This document shows positions 9,894 to 17,980 of a DNA stretch of 64,000 bases, one piece after another. The position numbers and the translations under genes are program-made. The stretch spans positions 62,001 to 126,000 of the forward strand of contig NZ_ATMR01000128.1 of NCBI RefSeq assembly GCF_000427335.1, read 5' to 3'. The DNA is from Winogradskyella psychrotolerans RS-3. GTDB lineage: Bacteria; Bacteroidota; Bacteroidia; Flavobacteriales; Flavobacteriaceae. The stretch's first letter is position 1, and the number at the start of each line of letters is the position of its first letter. The notes below the pieces were generated by a model. That model had not been told where the DNA came from. It was given only the letters and a program-made list of their open reading frames with translations, and did no database searches.

Positions 9894-12338
9894 TTAGAAC
9901 ATGCCTCCACCTTCTTTAACGTCGTTATCACGCTGCTTACGAGATTTTGCTCTGTATTTTCCTCCACCAAAACGATAAGATAAACGTGCTGATATTTGTT
10001 GGCTTTCCCAATTAAATCGTCCGGTTTGTGCATACGGTCTTTCACTCGTGAATTCGGCATACATCGTGTTGAAAATATCATTGTAACTTAAGCTGAAATT
10101 AGCTCTCTTTTCCAGAAAACTATAATTAAGGCCTAAATTAACCATGAGCATATCGCTCATTTCAAATTGAATATTTTTATTTTTCCCTCTATACATTCCG
10201 AAAATAGAAAAACTCAAACTTTCATCGACTTTAAAGCTATTGAAAGCTCTTGCACTCCAAGCTATGTTATCTACTTCAATAGTGTTTAAGATGATATTCA
10301 AATCCGTATCAAACGATTCAGCAATACTTTTTTGAGATTGTGAGTACAAATCAAAACTAGCATTAACACTCCACCATTTTGTAGGACGGTAATTTGATGA
10401 TAATTCTACACCATAGGATGTGGTGTTGTCAAAATTCAAATTCGTTAAAATTAAACGATTGATATCTGCTCGGTCTATTAAAACGGCTTGTTGTATTTCG
10501 TCTTCAATAATTCTGTAAAAAACACCACCGGTAATGCTTCCTTTTTCAAGCTGTCTGGTGTAATTCATTTCAATAGAATTCGTAAACTGAGGTCTTAATT
10601 CTTGATTTCCAAATTGTGAAATTAATGGGGTGTTCCATTCTGGTAATGGATTTACTTGTCCAATACCAGGACGATCTATTCTTCTGCTATAACTTAATTG
10701 ATACGAGTTTTTATCTGTAGGAGAATAGGTGAAAAATGCTGATGGATATAATTCAAAATAATTGTTTTCAAAAGGAATTATAAGTTCGTCGTTAGAGGCT
10801 AAATCTTTTTTGAAAGCTTCAGAATCTACATTTACGGTTTCTGCTCTTAATCCAATTTGGTAGCTCCATTTTTCTAATTTAGCACCATAAGTTGCATAAG
10901 CAGAATAAATATCTCTAGTATAATCAAAACGTGTGGTTGTTGGAATATAGTCACCGTCTTGGTTGGTTTCTCGTGCATCAGACTCGTAAAAAAGATTAGT
11001 GTCAAATAAACGTGCTTGCAATCCTAATTCTAATTTAGTGGTTTCCGATAATGGATTGACATAATCTAAATTTAAAGTGGTATTTGTTCTATCTGTGTCT
11101 GTATCTTCTAAAAAGTTAGGACGTTGAGAGCTGTAAAAGATATTATTTACTTCGTTATTTCCCTCAAAAGTATTGTAATCTGCTTCAAGTTCTATACTAT
11201 GGCCTTCCTCATTAAAATCGTGCTTATAATTAACATTGTATTGTTGCGAATCATTATCACTACCTCCGTTTGTGAATTGCGATTCATTTAATGCCGGATT
11301 AGACAGGTAATTGATATTAGAATCTGCAGTATTCCAGTTATCAAAAATATTTTGATTGGTGAAAACCGAAATAGTATTCTTATCATTTAAGTAATAGTCG
11401 ACTCCAACTTTAAATAAATGGGATTTGTTGTTGTTTAAAATGTCAAAGTTTTGTTCAATCCCTTGCTCAGTCCTGTTAAACGCTCCATTATTCGCGTTTT
11501 TAGCAATACTATTACTATAAGAACCATAAACATTTAATTTTCCATTTCTATAATTCGCATCAATAGAGCTATTAAATTTTGCTTCAATATCGTGCGATAA
11601 ACCAAAATTAATATTACCATTAAAACCAATTTGTGTGTTTTTATGAAGTATAATATTAATAATCCCACTCATACCTTCAGGATTGTATTTTGCAGAAGGG
11701 TTAGTGATCAATTCAATACTTTTAATTGATGTTGAAGGAATCTGTTTTAGTAATTGATCGGCAGGGATGTTAGATAACTTTCCATCAACCATAACGCGTA
11801 CATTTTGGTTACCACGAAGGCTTACAGAACCGGTCTGTTGATCGACGCTTACAGAAGGTAAGTTGTTCATAATCTCACTTGCCGTTGCGCCAGCAGTTTG
11901 TAAATCTTTACCTATGGTAATTACTTTTCTGTCCACACGCTGTTGTATTGTAGACACATCTGCAACTATAGTGACTTCATCTAAACCGGTAGATTCTTCT
12001 TCAAGTTTAATGTCGCCAAGGTTGGGTTTGTAGTTGCCTTTGCCAATTGTTATGTTTTTATCAATCGTTTTAAAACCTACAAATTGAATAGAAACAATAA
12101 CTTTTCCTTCAGGAATATTTTGAATTTCGAAAGTGCCGTCGTCACTAGTTATACCTCCAGTAATGATTTTATTCGCCATGTCTTTAATGACGATATTTAC
12201 ATAAGGTAAGGGTTCGTTGAGTTCTGCATCAATAACACGTCCTGAGACAGAACCATCTTTAATGTCAGAATTGGAGTTGGGTTGTGCACTTATAATGGTT
12301 GATGAGATCATTATAAGCATTAGTAAGAAATGCTTCAT
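9894..12338 (-). CDS. TonB-dependent receptor / outer membrane beta-barrel protein with carboxypeptidase-like domain
   Basis: An 814-residue protein. A signal peptide (about residues 1-18) is followed by a carboxypeptidase-D regulatory-like domain (about 25-115, SGRVIDAELNEPLPYVNIVI). A plug-like region (about 120-225) includes DEVTIVAD, GSVSLRGNQNVRVMVDGK and SIELITNPSAKYNPEG. A long C-terminal beta-barrel (OMP_b-brl_3 type) ends in a Gly/basic tail rather than the usual aromatic residue. Such proteins sit in the outer membrane; this subgroup often lacks a SusD partner, and none is present here. The imported substrate is unknown. It is monocistronic and divergent from the CoA-binding gene across 115 bases. 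Confidence 0.88.
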   Translation of the reverse strand: MKHFLLMLIMISSTIISAQPNSNSDIKDGSVSGRVIDAELNEPLPYVNIVIKDMANKIITGGITSDDGTFEIQNIPEGKVIVSIQFVGFKTIDKNITIGKGNYKPNLGDIKLEEESTGLDEVTIVADVSTIQQRVDRKVITIGKDLQTAGATASEIMNNLPSVSVDQQTGSVSLRGNQNVRVMVDGKLSNIPADQLLKQIPSTSIKSIELITNPSAKYNPEGMSGIINIILHKNTQIGFNGNINFGLSHDIEAKFNSSIDANYRNGKLNVYGSYSNSIAKNANNGAFNRTEQGIEQNFDILNNNKSHLFKVGVDYYLNDKNTISVFTNQNIFDNWNTADSNINYLSNPALNESQFTNGGSDNDSQQYNVNYKHDFNEEGHSIELEADYNTFEGNNEVNNIFYSSQRPNFLEDTDTDRTNTTLNLDYVNPLSETTKLELGLQARLFDTNLFYESDARETNQDGDYIPTTTRFDYTRDIYSAYATYGAKLEKWSYQIGLRAETVNVDSEAFKKDLASNDELIIPFENNYFELYPSAFFTYSPTDKNSYQLSYSRRIDRPGIGQVNPLPEWNTPLISQFGNQELRPQFTNSIEMNYTRQLEKGSITGGVFYRIIEDEIQQAVLIDRADINRLILTNLNFDNTTSYGVELSSNYRPTKWWSVNASFDLYSQSQKSIAESFDTDLNIILNTIEVDNIAWSARAFNSFKVDESLSFSIFGMYRGKNKNIQFEMSDMLMVNLGLNYSFLEKRANFSLSYNDIFNTMYAEFTSERPYAQTGRFNWESQQISARLSYRFGGGKYRAKSRKQRDNDVKEGGGMF

Positions 12339-12453
12339 TTTTGATTGAAATTTTGGTTAATTTTTTTGATTGATTTAACAGTTTGTTTAACAGTAGACGA
12401 TTATATTTAGGTTGTGTTACTCTAAAAAGTTTACTTAACATTATTTTAACATT

Positions 12454-12816
12454 ATGAAAAAAACAACATTAGTTATTGGAGCATCTTTAAAACCAGAGCG
12501 CTATTCCAATATTGCCATAAAACGATTAAGACGTTATAATCATGAGGTGAAAGCCTTTGGATTAAAAACAGGAAAAGTTGAAGATGTATCTATTGATACT
12601 GAATTAATGCCTTACAAAGGAATAGATACAGTGACATTGTATCTTAATCCGCAACGTCAAAAACCCTACTATGATTACATAATTGGGCTAAAACCTAAAC
12701 GTATTATCTTTAATCCAGGAACAGAAAACCCAGAATTTTATAATGTTTTAGAACAGCATAATATTGATTATGAAGTGGCTTGTACCTTAGTATTATTAAG
12801 TACCGGACAATATTAA
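12454..12816 (+). CDS. CoA-binding protein (CoA_binding_2, YccU-like)
   Basis: A 120-residue single Rossmann domain. The nucleotide loop is VIGASLKPERYSNIAIKRL at the N-terminus, followed by YLNPQRQKPYYDYI and KPKRIIFNPGTENPEF. This matches the small CoA-binding fold proteins whose cellular role is undefined. Its TAA (12814-12816) overlaps the complementary stop codon of the convergent symporter gene, so there is no room for an intergenic terminator. Confidence 0.85.
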   Translation: MKKTTLVIGASLKPERYSNIAIKRLRRYNHEVKAFGLKTGKVEDVSIDTELMPYKGIDTVTLYLNPQRQKPYYDYIIGLKPKRIIFNPGTENPEFYNVLEQHNIDYEVACTLVLLSTGQY

Positions 12817-14258
12817 GGCTTCTTTTTTATAAGAAGTAATCCTAGGAACATTAATAGACCATTGTAGATTAATATTTCGAATCCGATTTCGTGACCATTA
12901 AATAATTCTTTAGAATATAAGTTCAAGATATATGAAAGGATTGGAGCCGCAATGGCAATAATCCACACTAATTTATCTTTAATTTGAAATTTGGTAATTA
13001 AGCCAAAAGCAAACAATCCTAGTAACGGTCCATAGGTATAACCTGCTGCTTTAAAGAGTTTCCAAATTACAGAAACATCTGTAAAAATGATATCGAATAA
13101 TAAGATGACTAGAACGAGTACAGCACTAAAGCCAATATGAACACGTTTTCTTAAACCTCGTCGTTTAGCTTCAGGTTTGTTTTCAATATCTAAAATATCG
13201 AAACAAAATGAAGTGGTTAGTGATGTTAAAGCAGAATCTGCACTAGAATAAGCAGCAGCAATTAAACCGAGTAAAAAGAATGCTGAGGTTACGATTCCTA
13301 TTTCAGGAAGCATTGCAATTGTAGGGAAAAGATCATCTTTAGACGCTGTAATTCCATTTTTAGCGGCATATTGTGTTAACATCAAGCCAAGGACTAAGAA
13401 AAGGATGTTTACAAAAATGAGAACTACACTAAAGGTCACCATGTTCTTCTGAGCGTCTTTCAAATTACGACAGGTTAAGTTTTTTTGCATCATATCTTGG
13501 TCTAAACCCGTCATGGTGATGGTGATAAAAATTCCAGATAAAAAGCTCTTCCAAAAATATTGAGAATCATTACCATCTTCAAAGAAGAATACCTTGCTGA
13601 GATTACTTTCTTTGGTATAGGTGATAACCTCTCCAATACTATTCAAGTCTAATGCAGATGCCAAAAACACAATCGTTACAACAACAGAAACTAACATAAA
13701 TAACGTCTGAAGCGTGTCTGTGAAAATAATAGTTTTTATACCTCCTCTAAAGGTGTAAAGCCAAATTAAGGCAATGGTGATAATTACGGTTATTGCGAAT
13801 GGAATATCAAACAGATCAAAAACTAAAAGTTGTAAAACTTTAGCAACTAAAAATAAGCGAAACGAAGCTCCAACAGTTCTAGAAATAAGAAAGGCAACAG
13901 AGCCAGTTTTATAACTGACAATACCAAAACGGTCTTTTAAATAGGTATAAATAGAGGTGAGGTTGAGTTTGTAATAGAGTGGTAATAGCACAAAAGCAAT
14001 GATCAAATACCCAAAAAAGTAACCAAAAACAACCTGCAGGTATCCAAATTGCTTAGCTTCAATAGCACCAGGGACGGAGATAAAAGTCACTCCAGACAAT
14101 GATGCTCCAATCATTCCAAAAGCCACCAAATACCATGGAGCAGATTTGTTAGCCTTAAAAAAAGCGGCATTAGAATCTTCTTTTCCTGTGAAATAAGAGA
14201 TTAAAATAAGCAATCCAAAGTAACATACAATTAAAAGGAGGATTGATGTTGGCGACAT
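12813..14258 (-). CDS. Sodium:solute symporter (SSS family)
   Basis: A 481-residue inner-membrane protein with about 13 hydrophobic segments. It carries SSS family features: the N-terminal GASLSGVTFISVPGA, GGIKTIIFTDTLQ in the TM5-6 area, and SSADSALTSL in the putative Na+-binding TM8 (the Ser/Ala-Ser-Ala-Asp pattern). It imports a solute with Na+; sugars, sialic acid and proline are known in the family and none is indicated here. Its 3' end overlaps the convergent CoA-binding gene by 4 bases. Confidence 0.9.
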   Translation of the reverse strand: MSPTSILLLIVCYFGLLILISYFTGKEDSNAAFFKANKSAPWYLVAFGMIGASLSGVTFISVPGAIEAKQFGYLQVVFGYFFGYLIIAFVLLPLYYKLNLTSIYTYLKDRFGIVSYKTGSVAFLISRTVGASFRLFLVAKVLQLLVFDLFDIPFAITVIITIALIWLYTFRGGIKTIIFTDTLQTLFMLVSVVVTIVFLASALDLNSIGEVITYTKESNLSKVFFFEDGNDSQYFWKSFLSGIFITITMTGLDQDMMQKNLTCRNLKDAQKNMVTFSVVLIFVNILFLVLGLMLTQYAAKNGITASKDDLFPTIAMLPEIGIVTSAFFLLGLIAAAYSSADSALTSLTTSFCFDILDIENKPEAKRRGLRKRVHIGFSAVLVLVILLFDIIFTDVSVIWKLFKAAGYTYGPLLGLFAFGLITKFQIKDKLVWIIAIAAPILSYILNLYSKELFNGHEIGFEILIYNGLLMFLGLLLIKKKP

Positions 14259-14412
14259 GATAGTAAAGTTTTAGTATAATTTATGAAAGTAGTGTATTTC
14301 AAAAAATAAGACTGCCTTTAAACAGAATTAATTATTAAAAATTATATGATAATTGGTAATTTACTTAAAAATAGACTTTTAAAACAACTCCTTTTTTATG
14401 TCCAAAAATCTT

Positions 14413-14420
14413 TACCTTCG
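14413..14420 (+). promoter_or_regulatory. Candidate -7 box of recR (TACCTTCG)
   Basis: It fits the Bacteroidota TAnnTTTG -7 element with one change and ends only 5 bases before the recR ATG. No clear -33 TTTG was found at the right spacing. Confidence 0.35.
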
Positions 14421-14425
14421 CGCCT

Positions 14426-15043
14426 ATGGAATTTTCATCAAAACTCTTAGAAAACGCAGTTAACGAAATGTCGCAATTACCAGGTATTGGTAAGCGTACG
14501 GCTTTACGTTTAGTGTTGCATATGCTACGACAACCTGAAAATCAAACCTTTCAACTAGCAAATGCGTTAACGAAGGTGAGAGCAGAAATTAATTTTTGTA
14601 AATCGTGTCATAATATTAGTGATAATGTGTTGTGCGAAATATGTTCAAACCCAAAACGTAATAGTGAGTTAATCTGTGTTGTTGAAGATATCAGAGATGT
14701 TATGGCTGTAGAAAACACAAGTTCTTTTAAAGGTTTGTATCATGTTTTGGGTGGAAAAATATCTCCTATGGATGGTATTGGACCTCAGGATTTGAATATT
14801 ACAACTTTAGTCGAAAAAGTAAAAACAGGTGAAGTAAAAGAATTAATTTTCGCTATGAGTCCAACGATGGAAGGAGATACGACTAATTTTTATATCTTTA
14901 GGCAAATTCAAGATTATAGTGTTGCCACATCAACTATTGCAAGAGGTGTTGCCGCTGGAAACGAATTAGAATATACAGACGAAATCACCTTGGGTCGCAG
15001 TATTATTGATCGTGTGCCTTTTGAAGCATCTCTAAAATCATAA
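14426..15043 (+). CDS. recR: Recombination protein RecR
   Basis: At 205 residues it has the normal RecR length. In order: a helix-hairpin-helix ([19 protein letters not shown], about 16-34), a four-Cys zinc finger (C58, C61, C70, C73) and a Toprim domain with the acidic [12 protein letters not shown] motif. The Walker-B-like C-terminal element is present ([10 protein letters not shown], then [19 protein letters not shown]). RecR works with RecO and RecF to load RecA on gapped DNA in the cytoplasm. It is followed after 99 bases by a glycosyltransferase gene with no functional link. Confidence 0.97.
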   Translation: MEFSSKLLENAVNEMSQLPGIGKRTALRLVLHMLRQPENQTFQLANALTKVRAEINFCKSCHNISDNVLCEICSNPKRNSELICVVEDIRDVMAVENTSSFKGLYHVLGGKISPMDGIGPQDLNITTLVEKVKTGEVKELIFAMSPTMEGDTTNFYIFRQIQDYSVATSTIARGVAAGNELEYTDEITLGRSIIDRVPFEASLKS

Positions 15044-15142
15044 CCTTATTTTGAAACATCCAAACTCAAAATATTATTTAATTCAACTCATTTTATTTTG
15101 GATGTTCCATGTGTCCTTAAAAAAAACAATGAATATTACCAA

Positions 15143-16243
15143 ATGAAACTTTCTGTCATCATATTAAACTATAATGTACGCTACTTTTTAGAATTATGTC
15201 TAAGAAGTGTGGAAGCTGCCATTGCTGATATTGATGCCGAGATTATAGTGATAGATAACAATTCTCCTGATGATAGTTGTGACATGGTGAAGGAATTGTT
15301 TCCTTCAGTAAAATTGATTGAAAATAAGGATAATTCAGGATTTTCTAAAGGTAATAATATAGGAGTTGCGCAAGCAAAAGGAGAGTATTTGTGTATTCTA
15401 AATCCAGACACGGTTGTCGCAGAAGACACCTTCTCTAAACTTTTAAATTTTACAGAATTAAAGGATAATCTCGGAATTGTAGGCTGTCAACTTATTGATG
15501 GAAAAGGGAAATTTCTACCAGAAAGTAAACGTAATATACCAACGCCAAAAGTGTCCTTAAGAAAAGTATTAGGTAATACTAATGATTATTACGCTAATCA
15601 TGTCAGCATCGAAGAAACAGCTAAAGTAGATATTTTAGTCGGAGCCTTTATGTGGTTAAAAAAAGACGTGTACGAAGCTGTTGGTGGTTTTGATGAAGCT
15701 TATTTCATGTACGGAGAAGATATCGATTTATCCTATAAAGTGATTAAGGCAGGATATGATAATTTCTATTTCGGTGAAACGACTGTAGTTCACTTTAAAG
15801 GAGAAAGTACCTTAAAAGATTCGAAGTATGCAAAACGGTTTTACGGAGCCATGCAAATATTCTACAAAAAGCATTTTAAACAGAATCTATTATTTAATGC
15901 TGTGGTTTGGGTAGGTATTAAAATGGCGCATATTTTGCGAAAGAATCCGGTTGATGTAGAAATAAAGTCGAATCAGTCCTATTTATATTCAGTTGATTTT
16001 GATCCAGTTTTGGTAGAACAATTACCAAAACCAACCCAAATAGAAAATACAATACAAGATATTATTAAGAATAACAGTTTAATCGTTTACGATTTTAAAA
16101 TTCTGATTGCGAGCATTGTAATTGCAGATATGAAACAAAAATCGAAGCAAGAAAATATTGGTTTTAGATTTCTTTTAAAAAATAGTAAATTTATCCTCGG
16201 AAGTGATAGCGCTATTAATAGAGGGGAAGTACTTCACTTTTAG
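15143..16243 (+). CDS. Glycosyltransferase family 2 protein
   Basis: The ORF can be extended to a TTG at 15098, but the fold begins at the ATG at 15143 (MKLSVIILNYN), giving 366 residues. GT-A features: VIDNNSPDDS, GFSKGNNIG, a DxD-like NPDTV for the metal-nucleotide-sugar, and FMYGEDIDLSYKV with the acceptor-site ED. This is the rhamnosyltransferase-like GT2 group that builds cell-surface polysaccharide. The C-terminal third is less conserved. It is a single gene rather than part of a polysaccharide cluster, so the acceptor is unknown. Confidence 0.88.
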   Translation: MKLSVIILNYNVRYFLELCLRSVEAAIADIDAEIIVIDNNSPDDSCDMVKELFPSVKLIENKDNSGFSKGNNIGVAQAKGEYLCILNPDTVVAEDTFSKLLNFTELKDNLGIVGCQLIDGKGKFLPESKRNIPTPKVSLRKVLGNTNDYYANHVSIEETAKVDILVGAFMWLKKDVYEAVGGFDEAYFMYGEDIDLSYKVIKAGYDNFYFGETTVVHFKGESTLKDSKYAKRFYGAMQIFYKKHFKQNLLFNAVVWVGIKMAHILRKNPVDVEIKSNQSYLYSVDFDPVLVEQLPKPTQIENTIQDIIKNNSLIVYDFKILIASIVIADMKQKSKQENIGFRFLLKNSKFILGSDSAINRGEVLHF

Positions 16244-16288
16244 AATGTATTTGTTGAATAAAAATCAATAAAACATGTATTTTTTTAG

Positions 16289-16296
16289 TAATTTTG
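16289..16296 (+). promoter_or_regulatory. Candidate -7 box of the E2 gene (TAATTTTG)
   Basis: An exact TAnnTTTG match followed by CAC, 37 bases before the start codon. No well-spaced -33 TTTG. Confidence 0.4.
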
Positions 16297-16333
16297 CACG
16301 CGATTAGCAAATAACGACCTACAAATTATAGAT

Positions 16334-17713
16334 ATGGCAAAGTTTGAACTTAAGTTACCTAAAATGGGAGAGAGTGTTGCAGAAGCAACCATAACCTCAT
16401 GGCTTAAAGATGTTGGAGATACTATTGAAGCAGATGAAGCAGTTTTAGAGATTGCTACAGATAAAGTAGACAGTGAAGTGCCTAGTGAAGTAGATGGCGT
16501 TTTAGTTGAAAAACTATTTAACGTTGATGATGTTGTACAAGTTGGGCAAACTATAGCAGTAATAGAAACTGAAGGTGGTGAAACCGTAGAAGTTAAAGCT
16601 ACTGCTGCAGAACCTGAACCTACTGCCAAACCAGTAGCCCCAAAAGTAGTTGCAGAGGTTGCACAAACTGTTGTAGCTGCAAAAGCTTCTGTAGAACCTG
16701 TTGTCTCTACTGAAGATCGATTTTATTCCCCACTAGTAAAAAATATAGCAAAACAAGAGGGTATTTCTCAAGCTGAATTAGACGCTATTTTGGGTACAGG
16801 GAAAGATGAACGCGTTACTAAAAACGATATTAAAGCGTATTTAGAATCTCGTAGTTCTGTGCCAACTCCTGTTTCGGCAACGAAATCTGAAGACACAAAG
16901 ACGCTAGACGTTGAGCGTAGTAAAAACTCAATAGAAGCTCCTAAGAAAGATATCGCTCCGGCTCAAGAAAAACCAAAAACAGATAAGCCTGTTGCGGTTC
17001 CAGGAGGTGATGAGGTTATTGAAATGACTAGAATGGGGAAACTCATTTCAAAATATATGGTAGATTCAGTACAGACGTCTGCACACGTGCAATCGTTTAT
17101 AGAAGCTGATGTTACTAATATTTGGAACTGGAGAAAGAAGGTTAAAGATGGCTTTATGAAGCGTGAAGGTGAAAACCTAACCTTTACTCCAATCTTTATG
17201 GAGGCAATCACTAAAGCTTTAAAAGATTTCCCGATGATGAATATTTCTGTTCAAGGAGATAAAATCATTAAAAAGAAAGCTATTAATGTTGGTATGGCAG
17301 CAGCCTTACCAGATGGTAATCTAATTGTACCTGTCATTAAAAATGCTGATCAGTTAAATTTATTTGGCATGGTAAAACGTGTAAACGATTTAGCGAATAG
17401 AGCACGTTTAGGGCAATTGAGTCCAGATGATATACAAGGTGGAACGTATACCGTAACTAATGTTGGTACGTTTGGTAGCATCATGGGAACACCAATTATC
17501 AATCAACCACAAGTGGGTATTTTAGCTTTAGGTGCCATTAGAAAAACACCTGCAGTTATAGAAGGTCCAGAAGGAGATTATATTGGTATCCGTTTTAAAA
17601 TGTACTTATCACATTCATACGATCACAGAGTGGTTAATGGAGCGCTTGGAGGTCAGTTTGTAAAAGCTGTTAAAGATTATTTAGAAGGTTGGGATATTGA
17701 CAGAGAGATATAA
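16334..17713 (+). CDS. 2-oxo acid dehydrogenase E2 component (dihydrolipoamide acyltransferase)
   Basis: A 459-residue protein. A single lipoyl domain covers about 1-80, with K44 in EIATDKVDSEV as the lipoylation site. Ala/Pro/Lys-rich linkers surround an E3/E1-binding domain at about 131-170 (YSPLVKNIAKQEGISQAELD). The catalytic chloramphenicol-acetyltransferase-like domain covers about 220-459. The enzyme transfers acyl groups from lipoate to CoA in a pyruvate, 2-oxoglutarate or branched-chain complex; in this group it is usually the branched-chain or generic E2, with E1 encoded elsewhere. Near the C-terminus the active-site motif reads DHRVVNG, where the family normally has DHRxxDG. The catalytic His is kept. 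The gene overlaps the next small ORF by one base. Confidence 0.9.
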   Translation: MAKFELKLPKMGESVAEATITSWLKDVGDTIEADEAVLEIATDKVDSEVPSEVDGVLVEKLFNVDDVVQVGQTIAVIETEGGETVEVKATAAEPEPTAKPVAPKVVAEVAQTVVAAKASVEPVVSTEDRFYSPLVKNIAKQEGISQAELDAILGTGKDERVTKNDIKAYLESRSSVPTPVSATKSEDTKTLDVERSKNSIEAPKKDIAPAQEKPKTDKPVAVPGGDEVIEMTRMGKLISKYMVDSVQTSAHVQSFIEADVTNIWNWRKKVKDGFMKREGENLTFTPIFMEAITKALKDFPMMNISVQGDKIIKKKAINVGMAAALPDGNLIVPVIKNADQLNLFGMVKRVNDLANRARLGQLSPDDIQGGTYTVTNVGTFGSIMGTPIINQPQVGILALGAIRKTPAVIEGPEGDYIGIRFKMYLSHSYDHRVVNGALGGQFVKAVKDYLEGWDIDREI

Positions 17714-17868
17714 TGAATCTTAAAAAACTAATTGATGATAAAACAAAAGCAACACTTATTGAGGTTGGCGAAGTTATATTGTATTGGATAGGAGGTATTA
17801 TTCTCATAACCATAGGTTCTGTAATTATTTACTACCTAGTATCACTAGTTTTGTTGTTTGCAACCTAA
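17713..17868 (+). CDS. 51-residue membrane protein translationally coupled to E2
   Basis: ATG shares its A with the E2 stop codon (TAATG), a classic coupling arrangement. The 51-residue product has a charged N-terminus (MNLKKLIDDKTKATLIEVGE) and a hydrophobic half from about residue 20 to the end (LYWIGGIILITIGSVIIYYL), so it is probably an inner-membrane peptide. It has no family I recognise. The following palindromic terminator (17891) ends the unit just after it, which supports a real two-gene transcript. Confidence 0.6.
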   Translation: MNLKKLIDDKTKATLIEVGEVILYWIGGIILITIGSVIIYYLVSLVLLFAT

Positions 17869-17890
17869 AAGATATCACATTATAATAAAT

Positions 17891-17922
17891 AAAAAAGCAC
17901 AGTTTTAAAACTGTGCTTTTTT
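17891..17922. terminator. Perfect 32-bp palindromic terminator
   Basis: AAAAAAGCACAGTTTT followed by its exact complement, then further T. It lies between the rightward E2 unit and the leftward histidine kinase, and can act in both directions. Confidence 0.85.
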
Positions 17923-17980
17923 TGTTTTTTACAAGCAACTCTTTAAAGCGCTCAGAACACCTGTTTTCTTATGCTGTCAC

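Noticed and set aside
15098..15142. TTG at 15098 as start of the glycosyltransferase
   Set aside because: The conserved fold begins at the ATG at 15143; the 15 extra residues show no family similarity that I can see.
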